Shown here: in pieces, positions 1 to 6,310 of the stretch | How positions within the stretch are numbered: the first letter of the stretch is position 1 | How the letters are laid out: every line of letters begins with the position of its first letter | Assembly: GCA_947065955.1 (NCBI GenBank) | Contig: CAMSXY010000048.1 | Location: 1-8,094, forward strand | Direction of reading: 5' to 3' | Length of the DNA stretch: 8,094 nt | Source: an uncultured Caryophanales bacterium | GTDB lineage: Bacteria > Bacillota_I > Bacilli_A > RF39 > UBA660 | Program-made: the position numbers and the translations under genes | The notes under the pieces: model-generated | Told to the model about the DNA's origin: nothing | Database searches by the model: none | The model's input: only the letters and a program-made list of their open reading frames with translations

Positions 1-51
1 ATACGCGATAGACTTGGGTGACTGGAGTTCAGACGTGTGCTCGTCCGATCT
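1..51 (+). other. Illumina adapter contamination at contig end
   Basis: Bases 18-51 match the TruSeq read-2 adapter (starting GTGACTGGAGTTC and ending CCGATCT) with one mismatch at position 43 (G for T). Bases 1-9 match the end of the P7 oligo (ATACGAGAT) with one mismatch, and the eight bases between (10-17) are exactly the length of an i7 index. This order, P7 end, index, read-2 adapter, is that of a finished library molecule, so the stretch is synthetic. Any plus-strand reading frame starting here encodes the well-known artefact peptide with GDWSSDVCSSDL and should not be annotated. The adapter sequence is recalled from memory; the three-part match makes coincidence very unlikely. Confidence 0.97.
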
Positions 52-54
52 CAG

Positions 55-141
55 ATATACCAAACATGTATTTTCCAGAAATTTCCTAATAGTAAGGAAT
101 AACTTCTCTTGTAATATCTGGAAAATACATTTTTGGTATAT
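55..141. repeat. 25-bp inverted repeat, probable fold-back artefact
   Basis: The arm at 55-79 is the reverse complement of the arm at 117-141 in 24 of 25 positions (mismatch at 65/131), separated by a 37-base loop. The right arm lies inside the minus-strand reading-frame fragment at 86-325, while the left arm sits between that fragment and the adapter at 1-51. A long perfect stem with a long loop and no T-tract is unlike an ordinary terminator. The position right beside the adapter suggests that the left arm was copied by self-priming or template switching during library preparation. A natural inverted repeat cannot be excluded. Confidence 0.8.
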
Positions 142-325
142 ATGGGCTATCTTTATTTTTCTTGTAAAATTCTATTTCGTTTTTAAAATTGCTCTCATTA
201 CTTAAATTTGTACATATTCTAACTATATAATTATCTATTCTATAGTAGTATTTGTAAAACCAACTGTATTTTTCTAAATTGTATTTAAGCCATCCAAGCC
301 TGTCAATTAAATTACCACAAAGGTA
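86..325 (-). pseudogene. headless reading-frame fragment, unknown protein
   Basis: A 79-codon stretch is open on the minus strand from a stop at 326-328 down to a TAG at 86-88. It has no ATG, GTG or TTG near its beginning; the first Met is close to the C terminus. The peptide is rich in Tyr, Asn and Lys and contains LIDRLGWLKYNLEKYSWFYK near its start and FPDITREVI near its end, which reads like real protein and not like a shadow. Just upstream, another frame reads KDIVPLW, so the piece may be the frameshifted end of a longer gene. I do not recognise the family. It lies downstream of the restriction gene in the same orientation. Its last ~15 codons overlap the suspect inverted repeat, so the true C terminus is uncertain. 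Confidence 0.4.
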
Positions 326-377
326 CTATATCTTTGCTATTCGATAGGTTTGGTTTTGATATACGCAGCAATTAATT

Positions 378-3179
378 TTAAATATTATCAATTCTTTTTT
401 GTGCAGATAACACATCTTCTAAACCTTTGTTAGTAAAATTTCTACTGTTGATATATTTTATATATTTTTCTAATGATTCTATGGCTCTCTTACTATATTC
501 TATACCATAATCTTCTCTAATTTTAGAAATATAATATTCTGCAGCAAAAGCTGATGTTCCTCTTTTGTAAACATCTCCTGCCATCATTCTATCAAAACAA
601 TATATATACATTACCGCACTACTTGGATTCATTCCTTCATTAGCCATTATATCTGTCGCTTGTTGTTCTGATAATTGCTTTTCATATACTTGCTTTGAAA
701 CATCATATACTCTCTTTACCATTTCTCTGGTAATTGCTCTTTTTGTCATTACATCATTTTCTTTGATATTTTCTAAATCACATTCATAATATTTAGACAA
801 AACTTCTAAATACGTAAGCGTATCATCTTGATCTCCCCAATGGCAAACAAACAAGTTAAATGAATCAGTTTTAACTTCTTTATAATCATAACCATGTTCA
901 ATATCTTCTTGGGTTAATTCTGATTTAAATAATAAATGCGAATGCATTTTTAACATTTTAAATTCTTCTGGAATTTCATCAAACGATTTTATTTCATTTG
1001 TATTAATATAATCGGCAAAAGTTTTCTTTATTAGTGTTTTATTATTAAAATATTCACCATTATATTTCCATTTATCTAAAGCATTAGGTTTATTGTCATC
1101 CTCTTTTGGAAATTCATCAGTATAATCTTCTGGTTGTTTTTCCACAAAATCTAATCCAAGTAACCTAACTTTATCGTATTCATTATTAAACTTAAAGTTC
1201 CATCTTTTAGCCATGAAATCCAACATATTCTTACCACGTTCTAATATTACTTCTGGATTCCATTCTTCATAATGGTTGACTTCAATTTCACTATGTGATC
1301 CTTTATAATATCTTTGTAATTTTTTATCTTCAAAAGAATTATTTTGTAATTTGATATTAATTCTTAATGATAGTGGTAATAGATTTCCCAAAGATCCATT
1401 TAAATATTTTCTTTGTTCTTCTGAATACATATCAAATCTACTTATCCAATATTCATCTGTTGGAGTTTGTGGATATACATGTTCAATTGATACTTTATCT
1501 TTTTCATCAGCCTTAAAGAAATCTTCAGGATATATCTTTTGAGGTGATTGATTATTATTCATTAAGTATGTTTCATATTCATATAAGAAATATCTAATTG
1601 TTGACCAACTATAATATCCTTTATAGTTTTTAAATAATCTTGAAATTGTACTTAATACAGTATTTACACTTAGTATATTATCTCTATTTAAATAATCTAT
1701 ATTATTTAATTCATTTATAACATATTTAATATCTTTCTCACCTTTAAATAGGCTATTAGCTAAATTATAATAGAAACTATTTTTGTATGTTGAGAAGTAT
1801 CCAGATAATCTAAAATGCATAAATATAAATCTTTCAGTTGCTTTTAAATACTCTACTTTCTCTTCATTTGTTATATTATTCCTTGATAACACAACTGTTG
1901 TTAATGGTTTAAAATAAACAAAACCTAATCTATTAATTCTATCCAACCAAGATTTAATTTCATCATTAAAGGGTGACTGTTGTGGAAAATTCACATCATA
2001 CCAATATGGTATTAAATTTTTCATACTATCAATATAATTTCCCACATCACCAATTGTTAATTTATCCTTAATTGATTTATCAACATAGTTTACAGTTTCT
2101 TCTACTGATTCCTCTATAAAAGCTTCTTCACTTATTTCATCATTGATATCTTCTAATTGTTCATTAAAATTAACTTTATCCAATATTCTTTTTTGTGTAA
2201 AATATTGTTTTAATAAGAAGTCACTATAATTGTCTTTTTTAGTTCTACTATATCCAAAATATATAATCCAATGAGCTTGTAGGAATTCATCATCACTTAA
2301 AGCTTTTTGTTTGTTTTTTCCTAAACATCCATATACAGTTTTCCATGTATCATTAATTTTGTTTCTTGTTGAAACTTTAACATCTTCTTCATTATTAAAT
2401 AATGTTGTTAAATATATTAATCTGTTTTTTAATAACTCTAAATTTGATAATCTTTTTCCTCTATTGTTCATAGTTTCAAATGCTATAAACACATTAAAAT
2501 CATCATCAATATTATATATATTAAACATTAACTTCTGTGTTAATTTAACAAATAATTGTTCTATTTCTTGAAGTCCATATTCTTTATATGTTTCTTCTAA
2601 AATATTAGCAAAAAATTCTTTAGCTTTCTCCAAATTTAAAGTGTAGAAGGTTTCTTGAATATCACCTGGAATATCAGCTTCTAATATTTTATATTTAAAA
2701 AATTCATAACTTGGATTATCTACCTCATATCCAAATTTAAAAGTCTTTAATTGCCCTTCTGAATCTGGTTTTACTATACATAAATAGCTTTTAATGATTT
2801 CACTTAAAGGTAAACTATTCATAAAAATATTTTCATATCTCTTACCTTTGTTTTCTGGTAGATTTTTATAAAATTTAACTATCTCATTTATCAATATAAT
2901 AAAAGTAGTTAAACGTTGTTGACCATCAACAACATGATATGCAGAATATCCCCAGTTATTAATAAGCCATAACTCTTCAGTCCAATTTTTAGTTTCATCT
3001 TTATTTATCTTTCTTAAGGATATCATACCTGTATAATGTTCTTTAGCAATTGGAAGGTTAATAACATCTTCCCAAAATTCATTTAATTGTTGTTCTGTCC
3101 ATGAATATCCTCTTTGATAATCAGGAATTCTAAATAATCTCTGATTAAATATATCTTGTAACGAATATAATTCTTTCAT
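378..3179 (-). CDS. DUF262/DUF1524 (GmrSD/SspE-like) nuclease
   Basis: A 933-residue protein of the GmrSD/SspE/BrxU kind, enzymes that cut foreign DNA, often DNA carrying modified bases or phosphorothioates. The N-terminal DUF262 domain (about residues 8-255) shows IPDYQRGYSW at 18-27, the signature DGQQRLTT at 85-92 (nucleotide binding or hydrolysis in this family) and NNRGKRLSNLELLKNR at 238-253. The DUF1524 HNH nuclease domain (about 505-660) has EHVYPQ at 566-571 with the expected catalytic His567, GSLGNLLPL at 595-603, and an Asn608/Lys619-620 region. A C-terminal extension includes an undefined stretch (700-790) and a helical block (about 811-910, TKRAITREMV to ESLEKYIKYI) that I associate with other HNH restriction proteins. 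The ATG is preceded by AGGAG at 3188-3192, spacing 8. The gene starts 29 bp after the hsdR remnant stop, as in one operon. Domains look intact. Arg codons are mostly AGA, unlike recG, which fits horizontal transfer. Family certain; substrate not readable. Confidence 0.9.
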   Translation of the reverse strand: MKELYSLQDIFNQRLFRIPDYQRGYSWTEQQLNEFWEDVINLPIAKEHYTGMISLRKINKDETKNWTEELWLINNWGYSAYHVVDGQQRLTTFIILINEIVKFYKNLPENKGKRYENIFMNSLPLSEIIKSYLCIVKPDSEGQLKTFKFGYEVDNPSYEFFKYKILEADIPGDIQETFYTLNLEKAKEFFANILEETYKEYGLQEIEQLFVKLTQKLMFNIYNIDDDFNVFIAFETMNNRGKRLSNLELLKNRLIYLTTLFNNEEDVKVSTRNKINDTWKTVYGCLGKNKQKALSDDEFLQAHWIIYFGYSRTKKDNYSDFLLKQYFTQKRILDKVNFNEQLEDINDEISEEAFIEESVEETVNYVDKSIKDKLTIGDVGNYIDSMKNLIPYWYDVNFPQQSPFNDEIKSWLDRINRLGFVYFKPLTTVVLSRNNITNEEKVEYLKATERFIFMHFRLSGYFSTYKNSFYYNLANSLFKGEKDIKYVINELNNIDYLNRDNILSVNTVLSTISRLFKNYKGYYSWSTIRYFLYEYETYLMNNNQSPQKIYPEDFFKADEKDKVSIEHVYPQTPTDEYWISRFDMYSEEQRKYLNGSLGNLLPLSLRINIKLQNNSFEDKKLQRYYKGSHSEIEVNHYEEWNPEVILERGKNMLDFMAKRWNFKFNNEYDKVRLLGLDFVEKQPEDYTDEFPKEDDNKPNALDKWKYNGEYFNNKTLIKKTFADYINTNEIKSFDEIPEEFKMLKMHSHLLFKSELTQEDIEHGYDYKEVKTDSFNLFVCHWGDQDDTLTYLEVLSKYYECDLENIKENDVMTKRAITREMVKRVYDVSKQVYEKQLSEQQATDIMANEGMNPSSAVMYIYCFDRMMAGDVYKRGTSAFAAEYYISKIREDYGIEYSKRAIESLEKYIKYINSRNFTNKGLEDVLSAQKRIDNI

Positions 3180-3208
3180 TTATTAATCTCCTAATTTTCA
3201 GAATACTT

Positions 3209-3812
3209 TCATTCAGCTTGTTTTAATACTTTATTAACTGCTTCCACACTTTTATTTGGCAGATAATTATATTTGATTAACAATTTTCTAATATTATTTC
3301 TAATTCTTGCTCTAGCATCCTCTCTTTTAAAGGCATCCAGAGTAATATTTTCGTTAATAATTTCAACTAATTCTTTTGCTATTTGTACAAGAACTTCATC
3401 TTGCATTAATTCTTTTATCTTTGAATCTGCACCTAATGTATCAAAGAAAGCTTTTCCTCTGGAGATAAGTCATATTCATTTCTATTAGCAATTTCTTTTT
3501 TTCAATTTAATCATTTCTTCGATGATCTTTTCCATATCTGCTATATCAGTTTTCTCATTATACATATCAACGATTTGATTGAATTTAGTAAAGAGTTTTT
3601 CTTGTAATATTAAGTTTATTTTTCCTATAGCACCAATTGTAGGTTTAATTGCTCTAGATAATATTTCCGCAGCTACTTTTTTATCTTTCATTTATTTCTA
3701 ATTTATCTAACAATACATTAATACCTATAGCTTTTTGCATTTCTTCAGAATCTTTATTACCCAGTGTAATAATCATATTTACTACATCTTCATAATAAAA
3801 AAAAAATTCAAA
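3209..3812 (-). pseudogene. hsdR: frameshifted 3' remnant of type I restriction hsdR
   Basis: HsdR is the translocase/endonuclease subunit of type I restriction systems. Only the C-terminal helical region (DUF3387-like) survives here. Reading right to left, 3812-3697 gives an open stretch with GINVLLDKLEINE. 3691-3497 gives KDKKVAAEILSRAIKP and IADMEKIIEEMIKLKK. A middle piece (about 3496-3456) in another frame gives EIANRNEYDLSPEE. 3455-3209 returns to the second frame with KAFFDTLGADSKIKEL, LVQIAKELVEII and KREDARARIRNNIRKLLIKY. The joined text matches the HsdR C terminus well. Indels fall in homopolymers: one extra A in the seven-A run at 3496-3502, one missing A at 3452-3455, and probably one extra base near 3697. 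The helicase and nuclease domains, hsdM and hsdS are absent. The piece before 3691 is the less certain assignment. Either true decay or consensus errors could explain the indels, but the missing N-terminal half cannot be an error of that kind. Confidence 0.8.
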
Positions 3813-3830
3813 TTAGTAAAAATCTCTTAT

Positions 3831-3929
3831 AAACAAAAGTATTCCCCTCTCTCGAGGGGAATTTCAGGGGGTTTGGTTAAGAATCTTCACATTCAACCGT
3901 AAAGATTCTTTGCGTGATATTATCACGCT
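3831..3929 (-). ncRNA. candidate small RNA downstream of recG
   Basis: A predicted transcript of about 99 nt starts 7 nt after a perfect promoter and contains three consecutive inverted repeats. Hairpin 1 pairs 3921-3928 with 3912-3919 (GCGTGATA/TATCACGC), right at the predicted 5' end. Hairpin 2 pairs 3902-3910 with 3879-3887 (AAGAATCTT/AAGATTCTT, 14-nt loop). Then comes an unpaired C-rich linker reading AACCAAACCCCCUGAA. Hairpin 3 pairs 3854-3862 with 3841-3849 (ATTCCCCTC, loop GAGA, GAGGGGAAT) followed by ACTTTTGTTT, a terminator. No open reading frame of note lies inside. The C-rich linker could bind Shine-Dalgarno sequences, as C-rich motifs do in known Firmicutes regulatory RNAs; that is inference. 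I recognise no Rfam family. It also could serve as the recG terminator region. Confidence 0.6.
3841..3862 (-). terminator. rho-independent terminator of small RNA/recG
   Basis: A perfect 9-bp stem ATTCCCCTC/GAGGGGAAT with a four-base GAGA loop on the minus strand is followed by ACTTTTGTTT, a modest U-tract. It would end the small RNA starting near 3929 and any read-through from recG. The hsdR remnant begins about 20 bp beyond it, so it may mark the border between core chromosome and restriction island. Confidence 0.7.
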
Positions 3930-3935
3930 ATTATC

Positions 3936-3964
3936 ATTATAGAGGAATATCCATAAATTGTCAA
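3936..3964 (-). promoter_or_regulatory. perfect sigma-70/A-type promoter for small RNA
   Basis: On the minus strand TTGACA (3964-3959) and TATAAT (3941-3936) are separated by exactly 17 bases, the full housekeeping consensus. The predicted start is near 3929, immediately before hairpin 1. The -35 box begins 9 bp after the recG stop codon, so this promoter does not serve recG. No intact gene follows before the terminator at 3841-3862, which argues for a dedicated non-coding transcript. Confidence 0.8.
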
Positions 3965-3972
3965 CCTATTTA

Positions 3973-5961
3973 TTAATCTAAGCTAGTGGACATTTCTACG
4001 ATATTTCGAATTCTTTTATAATCTTCCTTTTCAAAATGCTTTTTTAAAAATTCTAAACTATCCTCTTTAGCTTTTAATAAAATCGGATAATCTTTTTTTA
4101 CATTCGCAAGACCAAAACTCATATCCCCACTTTGCTTTTCTCCAAATAAGTCTCCACTTCCCCTTAAAAGAAAATCTTCTTCACTAATCTCAAAGCCATC
4201 TGTAGTTCTTTCCAAAATTTCCAACCTTTTTTTATCCAAATCGCTAATTAAAATACAATAGGATTCCAAGGCATTTCTTCCAACACGTCCTCGTAACTGA
4301 TGTAATGTTGAAAGTCCAAAACGATAACTATCAAAAATAACTATCATTGTCGCATTTAAAACATCTACCCCTACTTCTACAACGGTTGTACTAATCAGAA
4401 TCTGCGTTTCGTTTTTCTTAAACGAAGCCATAGCTTCTTCTTTTTCCTTATTATCCATTTTTCCATGTAAAACCCCTATCTTATAGTACTTACCAAATGC
4501 TTTTTCCATATTTTCTTTTAAGGTAACTACATTGGTTAAATCCACTTTGTCACTTTCTTCAATTAAAGGAGCGATTACATAAATTTGATGTTTTTTTTTC
4601 AATTGTTCTAACATCTTTGTTAAAATATCCTTCATATCTTTTGTCTTTCGAAGATAGGTTTTGACAGGGATCCTTCCATTGGGCATTGTTTTAATACTAG
4701 AAATATCCATATCTCCATATAAGGTAAGTGCGTACGTTCTTGGAATTGGAGTTGCACTCATGTATAAAATATCTGGAGTTAATCCTTTATTTTTCAGATT
4801 TCCCCTTTGATGAACTCCAAAACGATGTTGCTCATCTGTAATAACTAGACCTAAATTTTTATAAAGGACTTGTTCACTAATTAAAGCATGCGTTCCTATA
4901 ACTACATCAATTTGTCCATTTTCTAATTTTTCATAAATAGCCCTTTTTTCTTTTACTTTCAATTTTCCTGTTAAAAGTTCAATTCGTAAATCCTCTTGTT
5001 CCATAATCTTTTTTAAATTAAAAAAATGTTGAGAAGCCAAAATTTCCGTTGGTGCCATTAATGCACTTTGATAGCCACTTAAATAATTCATATAAATCGC
5101 TAAAAAGGCAATAATTGTTTTCCCACTTCCTACATCTCCTTGTAAAAGGCGGTTCATTCTTTTTTCATTGGATAAATCTTGATAAATTTCTTCTACTGCT
5201 TTTTTTTGATCTTCCGTTAAGGAAAAAGGTAATGTTTTAATAAAAGAATTCAACCGTTCTTTACTTATAGTTCTTTTAATTCCAAAACGATTATTTTTTT
5301 TCTCTTTTAAATAATTCATTTCTAACATAAAAAGAAACAATTCTTCATACTTTATTCGATTTTCTGCCTTTTTAAGTAGTATTGCATCTTTAGGATTATG
5401 AATATGATAGATACTTTCTTTTCTATTTAAAAAATGATATTTTTCTTCTAAATATTCTGGAATATAACTTTCATAATTTCCAAGTTCTAAAGAGGAATTA
5501 ATTAAAGTATGAATCTGTCCACCCGTAATTCCATAGATCGTGTGATATACAGGTTCAATCTTCGTCTCCATGATACTTTCCAACCTAATTTCTGCAGCAG
5601 TAATCGTTTGATGTTTTTTATCATATTTTCCAATCACTACAATTTTTTTACCAACTGTAAGCTTTGGTTTTAAAAAACCTCTATTAAAAATAATAACGGA
5701 AAAGAGTTGTTCTTCTGCCCTCAAACGGAAAGTCATTTTATCAAGTCTTCTATTAATAAAAAATAAAGTTGGGATATTTTCGATGTTTCCCTCTAAAACA
5801 ACTTTTTCTTGATCTTTTAAATCTTCTATTTTCATCTTTTCAATAATATCATAGCGAAAAGGGTAATACTGAATTAAATCTTGTATATCTTTTATATTTA
5901 AACGGGTAAGAACCTTTTGTGTTTTAGGTCCAATTCCCTTAATGGTTTCTAAACTTTGCAT
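3973..5961 (-). CDS. recG: ATP-dependent DNA helicase RecG
   Basis: RecG is a monomeric double-strand DNA translocase that reverses stalled replication forks and migrates Holliday junctions in recombination and repair in the cytoplasm. The 662-residue protein is complete and close to the usual ~680. Residues 4-30 hold a helix-hairpin-like start (LETIKGIGPKTQKVL). The OB-fold wedge domain spans about 53-128. Helicase domain 1 shows Walker A GDVGSGKT at 275-282, DEQHRFGV at 376-383 and SATPIPRT at 402-409. Helicase domain 2 shows STTVVEVGVDV at 524-534 and QLRGRVGR at 555-562. The RecG-specific C-terminal motif lies at 596-621 (FLLRGSGDLFG, SFGLANV). Start ATG has AAGGTG at 5966-5971. A promoter lies directly upstream, so recG is probably transcribed alone. 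The protein contains no tryptophan. Identification is firm. Confidence 0.98.
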   Translation of the reverse strand: MQSLETIKGIGPKTQKVLTRLNIKDIQDLIQYYPFRYDIIEKMKIEDLKDQEKVVLEGNIENIPTLFFINRRLDKMTFRLRAEEQLFSVIIFNRGFLKPKLTVGKKIVVIGKYDKKHQTITAAEIRLESIMETKIEPVYHTIYGITGGQIHTLINSSLELGNYESYIPEYLEEKYHFLNRKESIYHIHNPKDAILLKKAENRIKYEELFLFMLEMNYLKEKKNNRFGIKRTISKERLNSFIKTLPFSLTEDQKKAVEEIYQDLSNEKRMNRLLQGDVGSGKTIIAFLAIYMNYLSGYQSALMAPTEILASQHFFNLKKIMEQEDLRIELLTGKLKVKEKRAIYEKLENGQIDVVIGTHALISEQVLYKNLGLVITDEQHRFGVHQRGNLKNKGLTPDILYMSATPIPRTYALTLYGDMDISSIKTMPNGRIPVKTYLRKTKDMKDILTKMLEQLKKKHQIYVIAPLIEESDKVDLTNVVTLKENMEKAFGKYYKIGVLHGKMDNKEKEEAMASFKKNETQILISTTVVEVGVDVLNATMIVIFDSYRFGLSTLHQLRGRVGRNALESYCILISDLDKKRLEILERTTDGFEISEEDFLLRGSGDLFGEKQSGDMSFGLANVKKDYPILLKAKEDSLEFLKKHFEKEDYKRIRNIVEMSTSLD

Positions 5962-5979
5962 ATATCACCTTCTTTATTT

Positions 5980-6008
5980 ATTTTACTCGAACATTTGTTT
6001 CTAGTCAA
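5980..6008 (-). promoter_or_regulatory. recG promoter
   Basis: TTGACT (6008-6003) and TAAAAT (5985-5980) are 17 bases apart on the minus strand, each one mismatch from consensus. Transcription would start near 5973, leaving a leader of only about 12 nt, just enough for the AAGGTG ribosome-binding site at 5966-5971 before the ATG at 5961. Confidence 0.7.
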
Positions 6009-6026
6009 GATTTTTTTTAAAATAAT

Positions 6027-6054
6027 AAAAAAAGACTTGACAAATAAGTCTTTT
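6027..6054 (-). terminator. terminator facing recG (parC read-through)
   Basis: A 9-bp stem pairs 6046-6054 with 6030-6038 (AAAAGACTT/AAGTCTTTT, 7-base loop). On the minus strand the stem runs into a seven-base T-tract (6033-6027). It would stop transcripts coming from parC before the recG promoter. The loop overlaps the -35 box of the plus-strand promoter at 6037-6065, so the element may do two jobs. Confidence 0.6.
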
Positions 6055-6065
6055 CCGGTTAGTAT
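6037..6065 (+). promoter_or_regulatory. promoter for plus-strand small RNA
   Basis: TTGACA at 6037-6042 is a perfect -35 box. TAGTAT at 6060-6065 matches the -10 consensus at four of six positions with 17-base spacing. The predicted start near 6072 falls exactly before the first hairpin of the candidate small RNA. The region upstream of it runs away from recG, so it serves no annotated gene. Confidence 0.55.
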
Positions 6066-6071
6066 ATACAG

Positions 6072-6165
6072 TACCAATTCGAATTAGGCGAATTGGTGCT
6101 AGTATCACACTAGCCAACCCCTTTTTATTCTTTTAAGAACAGTCTCAGGGGGCTGTTCTTTTTTT
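6072..6165 (+). ncRNA. candidate small RNA between recG and parC
   Basis: A predicted 94-nt plus-strand transcript begins at a TTGACA promoter and has three hairpins. Hairpin 1 pairs 6073-6081 with 6089-6097 (ACCAATTCG/CGAATTGGT, 7-nt loop). Hairpin 2 pairs 6098-6103 with 6109-6114 (GCTAGT/ACTAGC). An unpaired linker of 20 nt starts CAACCCC. The last hairpin pairs 6135-6142 with 6153-6160 (AAGAACAG/CTGTTCTT) and runs into a T-tract. The loop UCUCAGGGGG could form a pseudoknot with the CCCCU of the linker. The layout copies that of the minus-strand candidate at 3831-3929. It is antisense to any parC read-through. No coding capacity is evident and I know no matching family. Confidence 0.55.
6135..6165 (+). 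terminator. terminator of plus-strand small RNA
   Basis: An 8-bp stem AAGAACAG/CTGTTCTT, extendable to 10 bp with one G-U pair, is followed by seven Ts (6159-6165). It is a good rho-independent terminator on the plus strand. The plus strand has no protein gene upstream that it could end, which supports a separate small transcript. Confidence 0.7.
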
Positions 6166-6258
6166 GGCGAATAACCTTTTTATTCTACTCTTTTATTATA
6201 ATATACTCTTTTCTTATACACAAGAAAAAGGCCTTTTTCCTATTGTAAAGATGCGTAA

Positions 6259-6290
6259 AAAAAAATATATAGTAAATTATATATTTTTTT
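6259..6290. terminator. AT-only hairpin after parC
   Basis: Bases 6259-6271 and 6278-6290 form a perfect 13-bp stem made only of A-T pairs with a six-base loop, and T-runs follow on both strands. It lies about 20 bp past the parC stop. As a terminator it would be weak because the stem has no G-C pairs, and the stronger candidate at 6027-6054 may complete termination. Confidence 0.45.
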
Positions 6291-6310
6291 GTTTTTTTTA
6301 TGACTATTCT

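Noticed and set aside
14..205. 63-codon plus-strand reading frame at the contig start
   Set aside because: Its first third is translated adapter sequence and the rest is antisense to a more convincing minus-strand frame.
1351..2571. Plus-strand open frames opposite the nuclease gene
   Set aside because: They are antisense shadows of conserved nuclease codons, with no ribosome-binding site and no protein-like pattern.
3209..3691. Two separate small genes of 65 and 68 codons
   Set aside because: Together with the frame between them they give continuous HsdR C-terminal text, so they are pieces of one broken gene.
3841..3928. Three consecutive inverted repeats as a CRISPR array or tracrRNA
   Set aside because: The three stems differ in sequence, there are no direct repeats or spacers, and no cas gene is in view.
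6185..6225. TATAAT on the minus strand after parC as a promoter
   Set aside because: The -35 position reads TTGTGT, only a partial match, and AT-rich spacer DNA gives such -10 boxes easily; nothing follows that needs it.
6224..6239. 16-bp perfect palindrome GAAAAAGGCCTTTTTC
   Set aside because: It has no loop and no link to a promoter or gene; a protein-binding site is possible but unsupported.
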